A stretch of 64,000 bases of DNA from Blastomyces gilchristii SLH14081 (lineage: Eukaryota; Ascomycota; Eurotiomycetes; Onygenales; Ajellomycetaceae): NCBI RefSeq assembly GCF_000003855.2, contig NW_003101682.1, forward strand, positions 4,720,744 through 4,784,743, in the 5' to 3' direction. The notes under the pieces were generated by a model. It saw nothing but the letters and a program-made list of their open reading frames with translations, did no database searches and had not been told where the DNA came from. Position numbers and translations under genes: made by a program. This document shows positions 50,196 to 63,689 of the stretch, piece by piece. Every line of letters starts with the position of its first letter. The stretch's first letter is position 1.

Positions 50196-53100
50196 CTATA
50201 TCTGGTTGATTTCCTCCTCTTCATATTCAGATAATTCTGAATTTAGCCATTTTCTTGTAGCTGCTTGAGTTTCTGATAGAAAGTCTATTAAGTATTTAAT
50301 TCCTGTCTCAGTTGAGAATAAGAATCTCATATTTAATTGATTTAGATCATACTTCTCTTTCAATCTGGCTCTGAGACTATTGTATAATGCACAGTGTATT
50401 ACAATATACTCAGGATTCTCATTTATATTGCAGAATGAGCATTCTATTGAGTCAAATCTATCATCAAATCTTTGTATATAAGATTTGAAATAGCCATGTC
50501 CGAGTTTCAGCTGTATTATAGATGAGAATATTTTCTTTTTACATTTAATTGAACAAGATTTTCACTTGAATTTTGTTTTAAATCTTGAATAATGTATACT
50601 CTTCTTTTGTTTCTGCCAGCTTTCATTTCACTTGTCTAAACAAGATTCTTTTATTTTTCTCTTTATAAAAGATCAGAACATAATTTTTTGAATAGATCTG
50701 CTTAATTCTGCACTCTCTTTTACAGCTGAATCAGCCAATTCATTGTCATGAATATTCATATGAGCAGGAACTCAGTGCAGATGAATTATCAGCTTTGATG
50801 TTCTTCTCTTTTGAATTTTCAAAACAGAGTTTAAGATCAGTTCAATATTTATTTAATTATTATGAATCTGACTATTTCTAAGTCTTTTTAAAGCAGCTTG
50901 ACTATCAGAGAATATTTATATCTCTTTCAAACAATTTCCTCTTTTATGAGATTTTATTTCAATGAGCTTGAAAGCTTTCACTATTGTAAATAGTTCAGCA
51001 TCAAAGACTTCATATTCAGAGTGTAGATTTCAGAAATCTGAGATAAAATTAATATTATCTTCAGTATAAGCAATGCCTGTGTCTAATCTATTCAAGTTCT
51101 CATTTTTTAAATCATCTGAATAAATCAGAATAGAGTCTTTTATATTGATTGTAGAAATTCTCTTTAAATGCTGTTCATATTCTTTCTCTTTTAATAGTTC
51201 ACTTATTTGTAAGTCTATAAGAGATTCAAGCTTTTCTCTTCAGAGAGATAACTTCTCATGATCAACTTTTTCAATATTTAAAGAAGAAAATTGATTTTTA
51301 ATCAGAGAGCATAGTCTGTACAGTTGAGAAGGCATTTTCTTTAAAGAATTATTTTCATTTCAATCAAGAAATCTATTCTAATTCAGTTCATTTCCAGAGT
51401 TAATTGATGGAAATGAAGAAGAGACTCTTTCTCTGATTATATGATTTAAGCTCATCTTTACAACTCTCAGAGTATAGTTCATACAGGCCTTTTCAAATCT
51501 AATAGCAGAAGAAGGAATTGAAGCTTCAATTTTCATTGCTTTAATAGAAGATGATTTGAATGCTCTCAGAATTCTTCTCAAGACTCTGTTTTACAGACTT
51601 TGAAAGAGTTCAGTGAAATTCTCTTGATTATTTCATCAAACTTGCACTTTATAATCAGCTACTGATGTAATACAGGCTATATATAACTGTCTCATAGCCT
51701 GGAAGAATAGATCTCTCTCTGTATTTGATAGTCTGATTATGTTATTCAATAGTCTTTCTGCCTTGACAGTTCTTTGTTGAATGTGATATTTAAAATTCAA
51801 CTTGAAGTTTAATCATACTTCTAATCATTTGACATTTACACTGGGTTTAATCTCTCTATTTAAAAGAGTTAGAGATAGTTCTTTCTCATTGAATCTAGAA
51901 AAGAAATGAATTAACTCAGTTTTATTCATATTAAATTGAATTTGATTGATATCTGCTCTAACAAAGATTTTCTTTACAGCTTCTTCAATTACTTTCAAAT
52001 TCTCTTTGATAGTTTTTGAGCTGTAGACTAGACCAATATCATTCATATAACTCAGAGATTACACTATTCTCATATTTCTATTTTTGAATAGATATACAGT
52101 GTATATTGCAAATAAAATAAGTGAGATTGAAGATCTCTATGATACTTCTATTTTTATCTCATTCTTATCTTATTTTATTTCATCAAAGAAGAGTTGTATA
52201 CTTCTTTTAGATATAAAACAGTTAACTCATTTTATTAGAGAAAGTAGCAGTTTTAATATCTTCAATGGCTGAATTAACTTTGACTTTGAAACATGATCAA
52301 ATACTTCTTTTATATCAATAAAAACTGCAGTTGAGACTAGACTCTCATGCTTTGCTATTTGAATATCATGAACAACTGAGAGAACAGTGTCAATTATAGA
52401 AGACTGTTTTCTATCTCTCATTTATTCACTGAATAAAAGAGAATCATCTATAGAGCTTATAAAAGATAGTTAAGTAGCTATTATCTTTTCTAAAACCTTT
52501 TCTAGACAGTTCAATAGAGATATTACTCTATATGACTTAGAAATTGAAGTTTTTCTATTAGGTTTTATAAGAATCACTTCAGTGACTTCTCTTCAGTATT
52601 CAGAATGATATTCATTTTTTAAGAGATTAAAAAAGAGCTCAAAATATTCATTCTTTAAGTAGAAATATGTATTTTAAATAATCAAGTGATTAATTGAATC
52701 AGGATCTGCAGCAGTTTTAACAGAACTTGAGAAGATAACTGACTCTAATTCATCTTGTGTAAGATCAGGCCATTCTCAGTCATTTTTATCAATGTAGTTG
52801 AGAAGTAATATATTCTCTCTCTCTGAATCTGAATCTGAATCTGATGAGTTCTGAAAGAGAATTCTCATAAAAGCTTGACATTTTTTCTCAAAAGAGTTTG
52901 CTGTATATGATTCATTCTGAAACTCATATTCTAAGGCTGAAAGTTTTGCTACACTTCTTGTTTTAGTATAGTTAAAAGCTTTAAAAACTTCCTTTTCTTA
53001 TGCTTCTTCAAGAAATTTATTTCAGCAGTCTGTTTTAGCTCTTTTAATATCTGAAAAATATTCATTTCTGACAGCTTTGAACTCTTTATCAGATATTATA

Positions 53101-54158
53101 TCATTCTTTCAATCTCTTCTAGCAGTAGCTAATTCTTTCCTTTTAGATGAGATATTCTCATTTTATCAAGATTTTGAATACTCAGAAGATTTTCTCTTTA
53201 AAATATTATCTTTAACACTTGTTAGAATAATAGATGTAATAAGCTTCACTCTATTCTTAAGCATTTCATTTGAGATATCTTGACCAGAATTTCAATATAG
53301 CTCATTCTGTCTTTCAGATTTTAACAGTTTTATGCTTTCTTTAACTGCTTTTTAATCAGCTTTTTCAAAGTTATACTGATTAGAGAGAAGAGAATTTTCA
53401 CTCATTTGTTTTTCACTCAGTTAAATATCAAATTGAATAATCTCATGATCTGATTCTGATGTCTTATTTGAATTAATAAACCAGTTTATAAGTCTTCTTT
53501 TTATTAGATTTTGTGATATGAAGATTAGATCTATAATAGACTTCTGTTTCATGCCTTTTCTAAAGAATGTTTGTTGATTAGACTTATTAATCAAATCTAT
53601 TGAATGCTCAAAGATTCATTTAATCAGATTATCAGCTCTCACTGCTCTCTTACATTCTGAATTTCATCAGAGATGATGTGTATTAAAGTCTTCTACAATT
53701 ATAGAGTTTCTTGATAAAGTAATGTTGAGAAATTCTCTATCAATTGTTCAGATATTGTTATATTTCTTCAATGACTTTTCATTATAGATATTTATAAGCT
53801 GTATAGTATTAAACTTATTTTCTTTATCTATAATATCACTCACCAGAATATCAGGGTCAGACATGATATCAAATCTTAGATTAAATTAATATCTTGATCT
53901 CTTTCTTTCATAGATCACTACTCTTGACTTTATCTCAGACTTTTGAGGTAAAAAGCAGTAGTAGCTTGAATGAGAAATGACATATTTTTACTCAGCATCA
54001 AAATTCAGCTCCTGAAACAGTATAAAATCAACTTTTTATTCAAATGTAATTTGAAGATAAGAATAAATACAATTTGAGTTTCTATTCACATTATTTTGAA
54101 TAAATATGATTTTTGAAGAGTTTTTAAACTTTTTTTGTTGTTTTTATTATATATTCAT
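50196..54158 (-). pseudogene. LINE 2 ORF2 (endonuclease-RT-RNase H), broken by stops
   Basis: From ATG at 54158 to TAG at 50198-50196: exactly 1,321 codons including the stop, with no net frameshift. Domains in order: AP-like endonuclease (about 54.1-53.5 kb), reverse transcriptase (about 52.75-51.65 kb; AVFIDIKEVF near 52290-52330), and RNase H (about 51.0-50.7 kb). Tryptophan codons are intact in places and TGA in others. Typical size and order for Tad-like pol proteins, which nick the target and copy element RNA. Confidence 0.88.
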
Positions 54159-54181
54159 ACTAAAAGAGAGTAGAGTAGAAT

Positions 54182-55797
54182 CTAATCACTATCATTAGAT
54201 AGTAGATTATAACTATTCTGAAAAGTAGAAATCTCAACTGCTTGTATTATATCTAGTTTATTATCAGAGTCATTTCTCAATTCTCTAATCTTAACAGAAG
54301 TTTGAGAATTCAAATTCTGTTTACATTTAGCTAGAGAATTGAAGTTTGAAGACTTAGATAGTTAAGAGTTTCTTCTTTTTAAGCTTACAGTTATAAGTTT
54401 ACTGATTTGACTATTCTCTTCAGTTCTAGATTTACTCTGAGCTTTGTCTTTTCTTCAGTTCTTTTGAGTTCTTGAAGCAAACATACATTCTTTTGAGCTA
54501 GATACATGTTTTTCTTTGCAATTAGAGCATTTAAGCAGAGTATGTTGATATATTTCATCTCTTTTTAAGTATATTTCATATTTATGTATACTAGTTTTAT
54601 AATCTCTGATATAGAATGCACATTTTGAGTCTCTGAAATAGGAGATTGTAAAGTGTCTATATCTTTGACAGTTTGAACACTGTGTTTGAGCTTTGAGATT
54701 CATTCTTGAGTCTTTGTATTCATGAACTCTCATTTTTAAATCTGCTACTCTTACTTCAGAGATCTTTGACTGTTTAAGTATCTTTGTATATACTAGAACA
54801 GAGACATTTCTTTTACTTTATCTGAACTCAATTAAATTTAGTTACACAGGCTCTTTTCTCAGTTGAATAGAGTTGTATTCTTCTAATTCATTTTTAAGAA
54901 GTAGTATTTCTTCTTCACAGTCAAAAATTTCAACTGAAATATTATGAATGAATTTATCTCACTTTTCATCTCTCTTCAGATAGAATTATTGTGTTTAATA
55001 AAGATTCTACTACTGATTTTCAGAGATTCTCATTCTGAATAAGGAATTCTGCACTGAATTCAGGCATTGTGATCAGAATGATGAAGTTTTCAAAGAAGAA
55101 TGACTCAATTGAAGCTATAACTAGTTTTTGAACTTTAATATTAGTTATTAACTGAGAAAAGAACTGCTGATTGATTTCATTTCTAATTCTGAAAATGAGG
55201 TTTGAGTTTAGCTTATTTCTCTGTAATATGTCCTGATTAGAGACTTTGAGAATAAGTCTTCTATTTCTGAAGATTTGAAGATTTTTCTGTTTTTACATTT
55301 TTTTCTTTACTCTTCTATCACTAGAAGTATGAGCAGTATTCTTCTCAGTTTTCTCAGAATTTTGAGCAGGTTTTGAGATAGCAGATTTAGAGATAGCAGA
55401 TTTAGAGATAGCAGATTCAGCTGCTTGAGCATATATTTTCTTCTGATTTAAAGAAGAAGAAGAAGAAGAAGTAGAAAAGAAAGAAGAGTAAACTGAAGAG
55501 TCAGTGATTATATTAGAAATTTTCAAAGTTTTTTAAACTATATTTGAAATTCTAAGTTTGAACTTGATCACTTTCTGTAGTTGTCTAGTCTGAGTATGAA
55601 GAATTAATAGAACTTCTTCATTTATCTCACTCAGACACTGCTTTTTAAGAATTTTACTTGCTTTTTCAAGTTTCTGTATTTCAAGAACTGTGTTTCTCTA
55701 TTTCTTCTTTCTTTCTTCTCTTCAGAATTTCAATCTCAGAAATAGTATTTGAGAAGGCATCTTTTTCCACATCAACTGAGTGTACTTTTGAACTTAT
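54182..55797 (-). pseudogene. LINE 2 ORF1 (gag-like, zinc knuckles), broken
   Basis: The start codon position reads ATA (55797-55795) where copies 1 and 3 have ATG. It has three AISKS-type units near 55360-55430 and cysteine motifs near 54700-54500 (CSNCQRYRHF, CSNCKEKH). The length implies a small frameshift. The stop is at 54184-54182. Confidence 0.83.
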
Positions 55798-57459
55798 TAT
55801 TCTTACTCAATGAAAAGTTGATCAGACTAATTCAATTGAGATATTTATTAAACTCTTTTGAATTGAAAAGTTGATCAGACTGTTTCAATTAAGAGGTTTC
55901 TAAGTCTGTTTTCAATTGAAAAGTTGATCAGACTGTTTCAAAAGAAGAATAACAGACTTTTGTGTATAAAATACCTGATTTTTTTCACAATAGTTCAGTA
56001 ACTAGATTAGATTTTTAAAGAGAATCTAATAAACTAAAATTGATTTTTAAGATAAATTAATAAAATCTTTACAATCTCTTTCTTGAAATACAGTGAGAAA
56101 AAGTATGATATCAATTGATAGTAAATCAGATAATATGACAGTTTTTGAGAGAAAAACTGATAAAAAATAAATCAATTTTTTGCAGAGAAATTGATTAAAA
56201 CTATTCAATTTTATTCTAAATTATTCAATTCTTCTCACACAATAAGTGTGCAACTCAAATCAGTTAATAAAGAGTGTAAAAAAGAATTAAGTATTAATAA
56301 ACACGCTCTTCAGTTACTGAGAAAGTAATTCTTACTTAAAAGAATATGAAATTATGACAGAAACACTCTGTTTTTATTCTTTGTAAGAATATTATATAAA
56401 CTCAGAGAAAAACATCTTACTTTTTCAAGAGAAGTAAAAAACTATTTTTAAAATCTTTTTTTTGTATTAACTGCTGCAGAAGAATGAGATAAAAACTGCT
56501 AAGATATACACTACTGTATACTCTCTATCAAGACTTTCTCTTTTCAGAGTCTTGATATTATAGAGAATATAAGTCTGTTTCTATATAATAATGTAAATAT
56601 TGTCAGTGAGATGTAGAGAAACTGATTATTTATATCTTAAAATAGAAGACTTTGTCAATGATTATATTAATATAGAGTTAATTCTCAAATTCAATAGAAA
56701 TCTAGTGTTGCTGTTCTCAATCTCTTGCAGAATCTATTGAATATTGAGATATTAAAACTAGATTTAATATATCTCACTGTGCAGGGATCAAAGGCTCAGT
56801 CAGTCCTTGAGATATACTGATTTTATAGTTGTCATGTCTGCTGATTATGTATTGAGTACAGTTGCTGAGGTATCTTTTTGTACTTTTCTGTCGGGGATGG
56901 GCCAGATTGAGAGAGGTGATACAAGGGTGAGACTTGGCATTGATGTCTAGATACACTGAAGACAGACTGCAGAGATTGCACTTCAGAAGTGGCTGTTGAT
57001 GATGTGCTTGATATTATCACTGAGGTATCTTTTTGTATTTTTCTGCTGGGAATGGGCCAGATTAGGAAGGGCGGTATGAGGGTGAGACTTGGCATTAGTG
57101 TTTTGGAACATCAAAGATGGACAGGGTTTTCATGGAGGTCACTCCTCAGATATCTCCACAACTACAGATCAGGGATCTTTCAAAATTGAGAAGATTGATG
57201 CATATGGCTAGGTCTCTTCACCTTACAATTTGTATGGCACTTTGGCCCGGGGTTGTGGTGTGATAGGGGAGAACAGGGGATAATCCCACACAGGAGCTTC
57301 GAACAACGTCCAGTTCATGTTTGGCTGGATAACTCCACCACCACACAGGGTATGCAGTCGGCGATGGGGTCAGAATGCTCATATGATTGAGGGCTTTTCA
57401 ATGGATCTATCGGCGGGTTCTTATTTGAAAAATCGAGCGAGTTCGTGGTGGAGCGGTTG
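55798..57459 (-). other. LINE 2 5' UTR with two tandem units
   Basis: Two units carrying GAGACTTGGC at 56929 and 57084 (period about 155 bp). Next toward the 5' end comes a GC-rich block (57230-57455) matching 12485-12720 and 60510-60760. No gene; the several short frames are chance. Confidence 0.8.
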
Positions 57460-57472
57460 TTATTTTTCTCTT

Positions 57473-60400
57473 TATAAAAGACCAGAACATAATTTTTTAA
57501 ATAGATCTGCTTAATTCTGCATCCTTTTTTGCAGCTGAATCAGCCAATTCATTGTCATGAATATTCATATGAGCAGAAACTCAGTGTAGATGAATTATTA
57601 GCTTTAATATTCTTCTCTTTTGAATTTTTAAAACAGAGTTTAAGATCAGTTCAAGATTCATTTAATCATTATAAATCTGACTATTTCTAAGTCTTTTTAA
57701 AGTAGCTTGCTTATTAGAGAATATTCATGTCTCTTTTAAACTATTTTCTCTTTTATAAGATTTTATTTCAATGAGTTTGAAAGCTTTCACTATTACAAAT
57801 AGTTCAGCATCAAAGACTTCAGATTCACAGTCTAAATTTCAGAAATCTGAGATAAAATTGATATTATCTTCTGAATAAGCAATGCCTGTGTCTAATCTAT
57901 TCAAATTCTCATTTTTTGAGTCATCTGAATAAATCAGAATAGAGTCTTTTATATTGATTGTAGAAATTCTCTTCAAATACTGTTCATATTCTTTCTCTTT
58001 AGATAGTTCACTTATTTATAAGTCTATAAGAGATTCAAGCTTTTCTCTTCAAAGAGATAACTTCTCATGATTAACTTTTTCAATATTTAAAGAAGAAAAT
58101 TGATTTTTAATCAGAGAGCATAGTCTGTACAGTTGAGAAGACATTTTCTTTGAAGAATTATTTTCATTTCAATCAAGAAATCTATTTCAATTCAGTTTAT
58201 TTCCAAAGTTAATTAATGAAAATGAAGAAGAGACTCTTTCTCTGATTATATGATTTAAGCTTATCTTTATAACTCTCAGAGCATAGTTTATACAGGTCTT
58301 TTCAAATCTAATAGCAGAAGAAGGAATTGAAGCTTCAATTTTCATTGCTTTAATAGAAGATGATTTAAATGCTCTCAGAATTTTTCTCAAGACTCTGTTT
58401 TACAGACTTTGAAAGAGTTCAGTGAAATTCCCTTGATTATTTCATCAAACTTGAACTTCATAATCAGCTACTGATGTAATACAGGCTGTATATAACTGTC
58501 TCATAGCCTGGAAGAATAAATCTCTCTCTGTATTTAATAGTCTGATTATATTATTCAATAGTCTTTCTACCTTGACAGTTCTGTGTTAAATGTGATATTT
58601 AAAATTCAACTTGAAGTTTAATCATACTTCTAATCATTTGACATTTACTCTGAGTTTAATCTCTCTATTTAAAAGAGTTAGAGATAGTTATTTCTCATTG
58701 AATTTAGAAAGAAAATGAATTAACACAGGTTTATTCATATTAAATTAAATTTGATTCATATCTGCTCTAATAAAGATTTTGTTTACAGCTTCTTCAATCA
58801 CTTTCAAATTCTCTTTGATTGTTTTTGAGCTGTAGACTAGATCAATATCATTTATATAACTCAGAGATTACACTATTCTCATATTTCTATTTTTGAATAG
58901 ATATACAGTGTATATTGCAAATAAAATAAGTGAGATTAAAGATTCTTACAGTACTTCTATTTTTATCTCAGTCTTGTCTTATTTCATTTCATCAAAGAAA
59001 AGTTATATAATTCCTTTAGATATAAAATAGTTAACTCATTTTATTAAAGAAAGTAGCAGTTTTAATATCTTCAATATCTGAATTAACTTTGACTTTGAAA
59101 CATGATCAAATGCTTCTTTTATATTAGTAAAAACTACAGTTGAGATCAGATCTTCATACTTTGCTATTTAAATATCATGAATAACTGAGAGAACAGTATT
59201 AATTATAGAACACTGCTTTCTATCTCTCATGTATTTACTAAATAAAAGAGAATTACTGATAGAGCTTATAAAAGATAGTTGAGTAGCTATTATCTTTTCT
59301 AAAACCTTTCCTAGACAGTTTAATAGAGATATTACTCAATATGACTTAGAAATTGAAGTTTTTCTATTCAGTTTTATAAGAATCACTTCAGTGACTTCTC
59401 TTCAGCATTCAGAATGATATTCATTTTTTAAGAGAGTAAAAAAGAGCTCAAAATATTCATTCTTTAAGTAGAAGTATGTATTTTGAATAATCAAGTGATT
59501 AATTGAATCAGGCTCTGCAGCAGTTTTAATTGAACTTGAGAAGATAGCTGACTTTAATTCATCTTGAGTAAGATCAGGCCATTCTCAGTCATTTTCATTA
59601 ATATAGTTAAGAAGTGATATATTCTCTTTCTCTGAATCTGAATCTGATGAGTTTTGAAAGAGAGTTCTTATAAAAGCTTGACATTTATTCTTAAAAGAGT
59701 TTGCTGTATATAATTTATTCTGAAACTTATATTCTAAGATTGAAAGTTTTGCTACACTTCTTGTTTTAGTATAGTTAAAAGCTTTAAAAACTTTCTTTTC
59801 TTATACTTCTTCAAGAAATTTATTTCAGCAGTATGTTTTAGCTCTTTTAATATCTGAAAAATATTCATTTCTGACAGTTTTGAACTCTTTATCAGAAATT
59901 ATATCATTCTTTCAATCTCTTCTAGCAGTAGTTAATTGTTTTCTTTTAAATATGATATTCTCATTTCATCAAGATTTTGAATACTCAGAAGACTTTCTCT
60001 TTGAAATATTATCTTTAACACTTACTAGAATAATAGATGTAATGAGCTTCACTCTATTCTTAAGTATTTCATCTGAGATATCTTGATCAGAATTTCAATA
60101 TAGCTCACTCTGTCTTTTAGATTTTACCAGTTTTATACTTTCTTTAACTGTCTTTCAGTCAGCTTTTTCAAAGTTAAACTGATTAGAGAGAAGAGAGTTT
60201 TCACTCATTTATTCTTCACTAAGTTCAATATTGAATTGAATAATCTCATGATCTGATTCTGATGTCTCATTTGAATTAATAAACCAGTTTACAAGTCTTT
60301 TTTTCATTAGATTTTGAGATATGAAGATTAGATCTATAATAAATTTCTGTTTCATATCTTTTCTAAAGAATGTTTGTTGATCAGACTTATTAACTAAATC

Positions 60401-60478
60401 TATTGAATGCTCAAAGATTCATTCAATCAGATTATCAGCACTTACTGCTCTTTTACATTCTGAATTTCATCAGAGATG
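57473..60478 (-). mobile_element. Outer LINE, ORF2 part (5' end at 60478)
   Basis: Continues the outer LINE after LINE 2. It matches the ORF2 region from the RNase H start back to the endonuclease, aligning to 50660-53672. Similarity stops at CAGAGATG (60478), inside the endonuclease. A stretch of about 30 bp follows, then a LINE 5' end in the opposite orientation. Confidence 0.88.
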
Positions 60479-60508
60479 CGTAAGGATTACTTCAGTAGCC
60501 AGTGCTAA
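60479..60508. other. Short junction segment of unknown origin
   Basis: CGTAAGGATTACTTCAGTAG and about ten further bases lie between the outer LINE and the plus-strand LINE 5' end. They match neither neighbour and do not match Gypsy-2 near the left boundary. Confidence 0.5.
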
Positions 60509-62046
60509 CAAAAAACCGCTCCACCACGAACTCGCTCGATTTTTCGAATAAGAACCCGCCGATAGATCCATCGAAAAGCCCTCGATCATACGAGCATTCT
60601 GACCCCATCGCCAACCGCATACCCCGTGTGGTGGTGGAGTTATCCAGCCAAATGTGAACCCGATGTCGTTCGGAACTCCTGTGTGGGATTATCCCCCATT
60701 CTCCCCTACCACACCACAACCCCGGGCCAAATTGCCATACAAATTGTAAGATGAAGAGACCTAGCCGTATGCACCAATCTTCTCAATTTTGGAAGATCCC
60801 CGATCTGTAGTTGTGGAGATATCTGAGGAGTGACCTCCGCGAAAACCCTGTCCATCTTTGATGTTCCAAAACACCAACGCCAAGTCCCACCCTCGTACCG
60901 CCCTTCCCAATCTGGCCCATCCCCGGCAGAAAAATACAAAAAGATACCTCGGCGATAATATCAAGCACATAATCAACGGACAACGAGTCAACAGCACATC
61001 AACAACTATAAAATCAGTATACCCCAAGATCTGACTGAGCCTTTGATCCCTGCACAGTGAGATATATTAAATCTAGTTTTAATACCTCAATATTCAATAG
61101 ATTCTGCAAGGGATTGAGAACAGCAACACTAGGTTTCTATTGAATTTGAGAATTAACTCTATATTGATATAATCATTGACAAAGTCTTCTATTTTGAGAT
61201 ATAAATAACCAGTTTCTCTACATTCTGCTGACAATATTTACATTATTATATAGAAACAGACTTATATTCTCTATAATATCAAGACTCTGAAGAGGGAAAG
61301 TCTTGATAGAGAGTATACAGTAGTACATATCTTAGCAGTTTCTATCTCATTCTTCTACAGCAGTTAATGCAAAAAAAAAAAAAAAAGATCTTAGAAATAG
61401 TTTTTTACTTCTCTTGAAAAAGTAAGATGTTTTTCTCTGGGTTTTACACAATATTCTTACAAAGAATTAAAAACAGAGTTATTTCCTGTCATAATTTCAT
61501 ATTCTTTTAAGTAAGAATTACTTTTTCAGTGACTGAAGAGCTTTCATTAATACTTAATTCTTTTTTACACTCTTTATTAACTGATTTGAGTTGCACACTT
61601 GTTGTGTGAGAAGAATTGAATAATTTAGAATAAAATTGAATAGTTTTAATCAATTTCTCTGCAAAAAATTGATTTATTTTTTGTCAGTTTTTCTCTTAAA
61701 AACTGTCATATTATCTGATTTACTATCAATTGATATCACACTTTTCCTCACTGTATCTCAAGAAAGAGATTATAAAGATTTTATTGATTTATCTTAAAAA
61801 TCAATTTTAGTTTATTAGATTCTCTTCAAAAATCTAATCTAGTTACTGAACTAGTGTGAAAAAAATCAGGTATTTTATACATAAAAGTCTGCTATTCTTC
61901 TTTTGAAATAGTCTGATCAACTTTTCAATTGAAAACAGACTTAGAAATCTCTTAATTGAAACAGTCTGACCAACTTTTCAATTCAAAAGAGTTTAATAAA
62001 TATCTCAATTGAATTAGTCTGATCAACTTTTTATTGAGTAAGAATA
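60509..62046 (+). other. LINE 3 5' UTR
   Basis: The GC-rich first 500 bp contain a single unit around AAAAAGATACCTCGGCGATA. Then comes AT-rich sequence with a poly-A run at about 61372-61387. It supplies the sequence hidden by the gap in LINE 1. Confidence 0.8.
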
Positions 62047-63666
62047 ATGAGTTCAAAAGTACACTCAGTTGATGTGGAAAAAGATGCTTTCTCAAATGCT
62101 ATTCCTGAGATTGAAATTCTGAAGAGAAGAAAGAAAGAAGAAATAAAGAAATAACAAGTTCTTAAAATACAGAAACTTAAAAAAGCAAGTAAAATTCTTG
62201 AAAAGCAGTGTCTGAGTGAGATGAATGAAGAAGTTCTGTTAATTCTTCATACTTAGGCTAGACAACTACAGAAAGTGATCAAGTTCAAACTTGGAATTTC
62301 AAACACAGTTTAAAAAACTTTGAAAATTTCTAATATAATCACTGACTCTTCTGTTTACTCTTCTTTCTTTTCTACTTCTTCTTCTTCTTCTTCTTTAAAT
62401 CAGAAGAAAACATATGCTCAAGCAGCTGAATCTGCTATCTCTAAATCTGCTATCTCTAAATCTGCTATCTCAAAACCTGCTCAAAATTCTGAGAAAACTG
62501 AGAAGAATACTGCTCATACTTCTAGTGATAGAAGAGTGAAGAAAAAAATGCAAAAAGAGAAAAATCTTCAAATCTTCAGAAATAGAAGACTTATTCTCAA
62601 AGTCTCAAATCAGAACATATTGCAGAGAAATAAGCTAAACTCAAACCTCATTTTCAGAATTAGAAATGAAATCAATCAGCAGTTCTTTTCTCAGTTAATG
62701 ACTGATATTGAAGTTCAAAAATCAGTTATAACTTCAATTGAGTCATTCTTCTTTGAAAACTTCATCATTCTGACTACAATGCCTGAATTCAGTGCTGAAT
62801 TTCTTATTCAGAATGAGAGTCTCTGAAAATCAGCAGTAGAATTTTTGTTAAACACAATAATTCTATCTAAGAGAGATGAAAAGTGAGATAAATTCATTCT
62901 TCATGATATTCCAGTTGAAATTTTTGACTGTGAAGAAGGAATACTACTTCTCAAAAATGAATTAGAAGAATACAACTCTATTCAACTGAGAAAGAAGCCT
63001 GTATGACTAAATTCAATTAAGTTCAGACAAAGCAGAAGAAATGTCTCTGTTCTAGTATATACAAAGATAATGAAACAGTCAAAGATCTCTGAAGTAAGAG
63101 TAGCAGATTTGAAAATGAGAGTTCATGAATACAAAGACTCAAGAATGAATCTCAAAGCTCAAACACAGTGTTCAAACTGTCAAAGATATAGACACTTTGC
63201 AATCTTCTGTTTCAGAGACTCAAAATGTGCATTCTGTGCCAGAGATCACAAAACTAGTAAGCATAAATGTGAAACATGCTCAAAAAGAGATGAAATATGT
63301 TATAACACTCTGCTTAAATGCTCTAATTGCAAAGAAAAACATGCATCTAGCTCAAAAGAATGTATGTTTGCTTCAAGAACTCAAAAGAACTGGAGAAAAG
63401 ATGAAGCTCAGAGTAAACCTAGAACTGAAGAGAATAGTCAAGCTAATAAACTCACAACTGCAAGCTTAAAAAGAAGAAACTCTCAACTGTCTAAGTCTTC
63501 AAACTTCAATTCTTCAGCTAAATGTAAACAGAATTTGAATCCTTAAACTCCTGTTAAGATTAGAGAATTGAGAAATGACTCTGATAATAAACTAGATATA
63601 ATGCAAGCAGTTGAGATTCCTACTTTTCAGAACAGTTATAATCTACTATCTGATGATAGTGATTAG
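62047..63666 (+). pseudogene. LINE 3 ORF1 (gag-like), nearly open
   Basis: ATG 62047 to TAG 63664-63666, 539 codons in one frame with only a few internal stops. Long open parts lie at 62320-62826 and 63070-63546. It has a Ser-rich stretch, three AISKS units, a central domain, and three cysteine motifs: CSNCQRYRHFAIFC (CX2CX4HX4C), CAFCARDHKTSKHKC and CSNCKEKHASSSKEC. Best view of the family's ORF1; it binds element RNA by family knowledge. The overlapping 90-codon frame (63197-63469) is a shadow. Confidence 0.87.
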
Positions 63667-63689
63667 ATTCTACTCTACTCTCTTTTAGT

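Larger units (their letters stand above)
49821..57459 (-). mobile_element. LINE 2, full-length Tad-like element
   Basis: A 7,639-bp element, minus strand, inserted in another LINE. It has a perfect 13-bp target duplication, TTATTTTTCTCTT, at 49808-49820 and 57460-57472. The (ATT)n tail lies at the left and the GC-rich 5' end (minus strand AACAACCGCTCC...) at the right. Confidence 0.95.
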
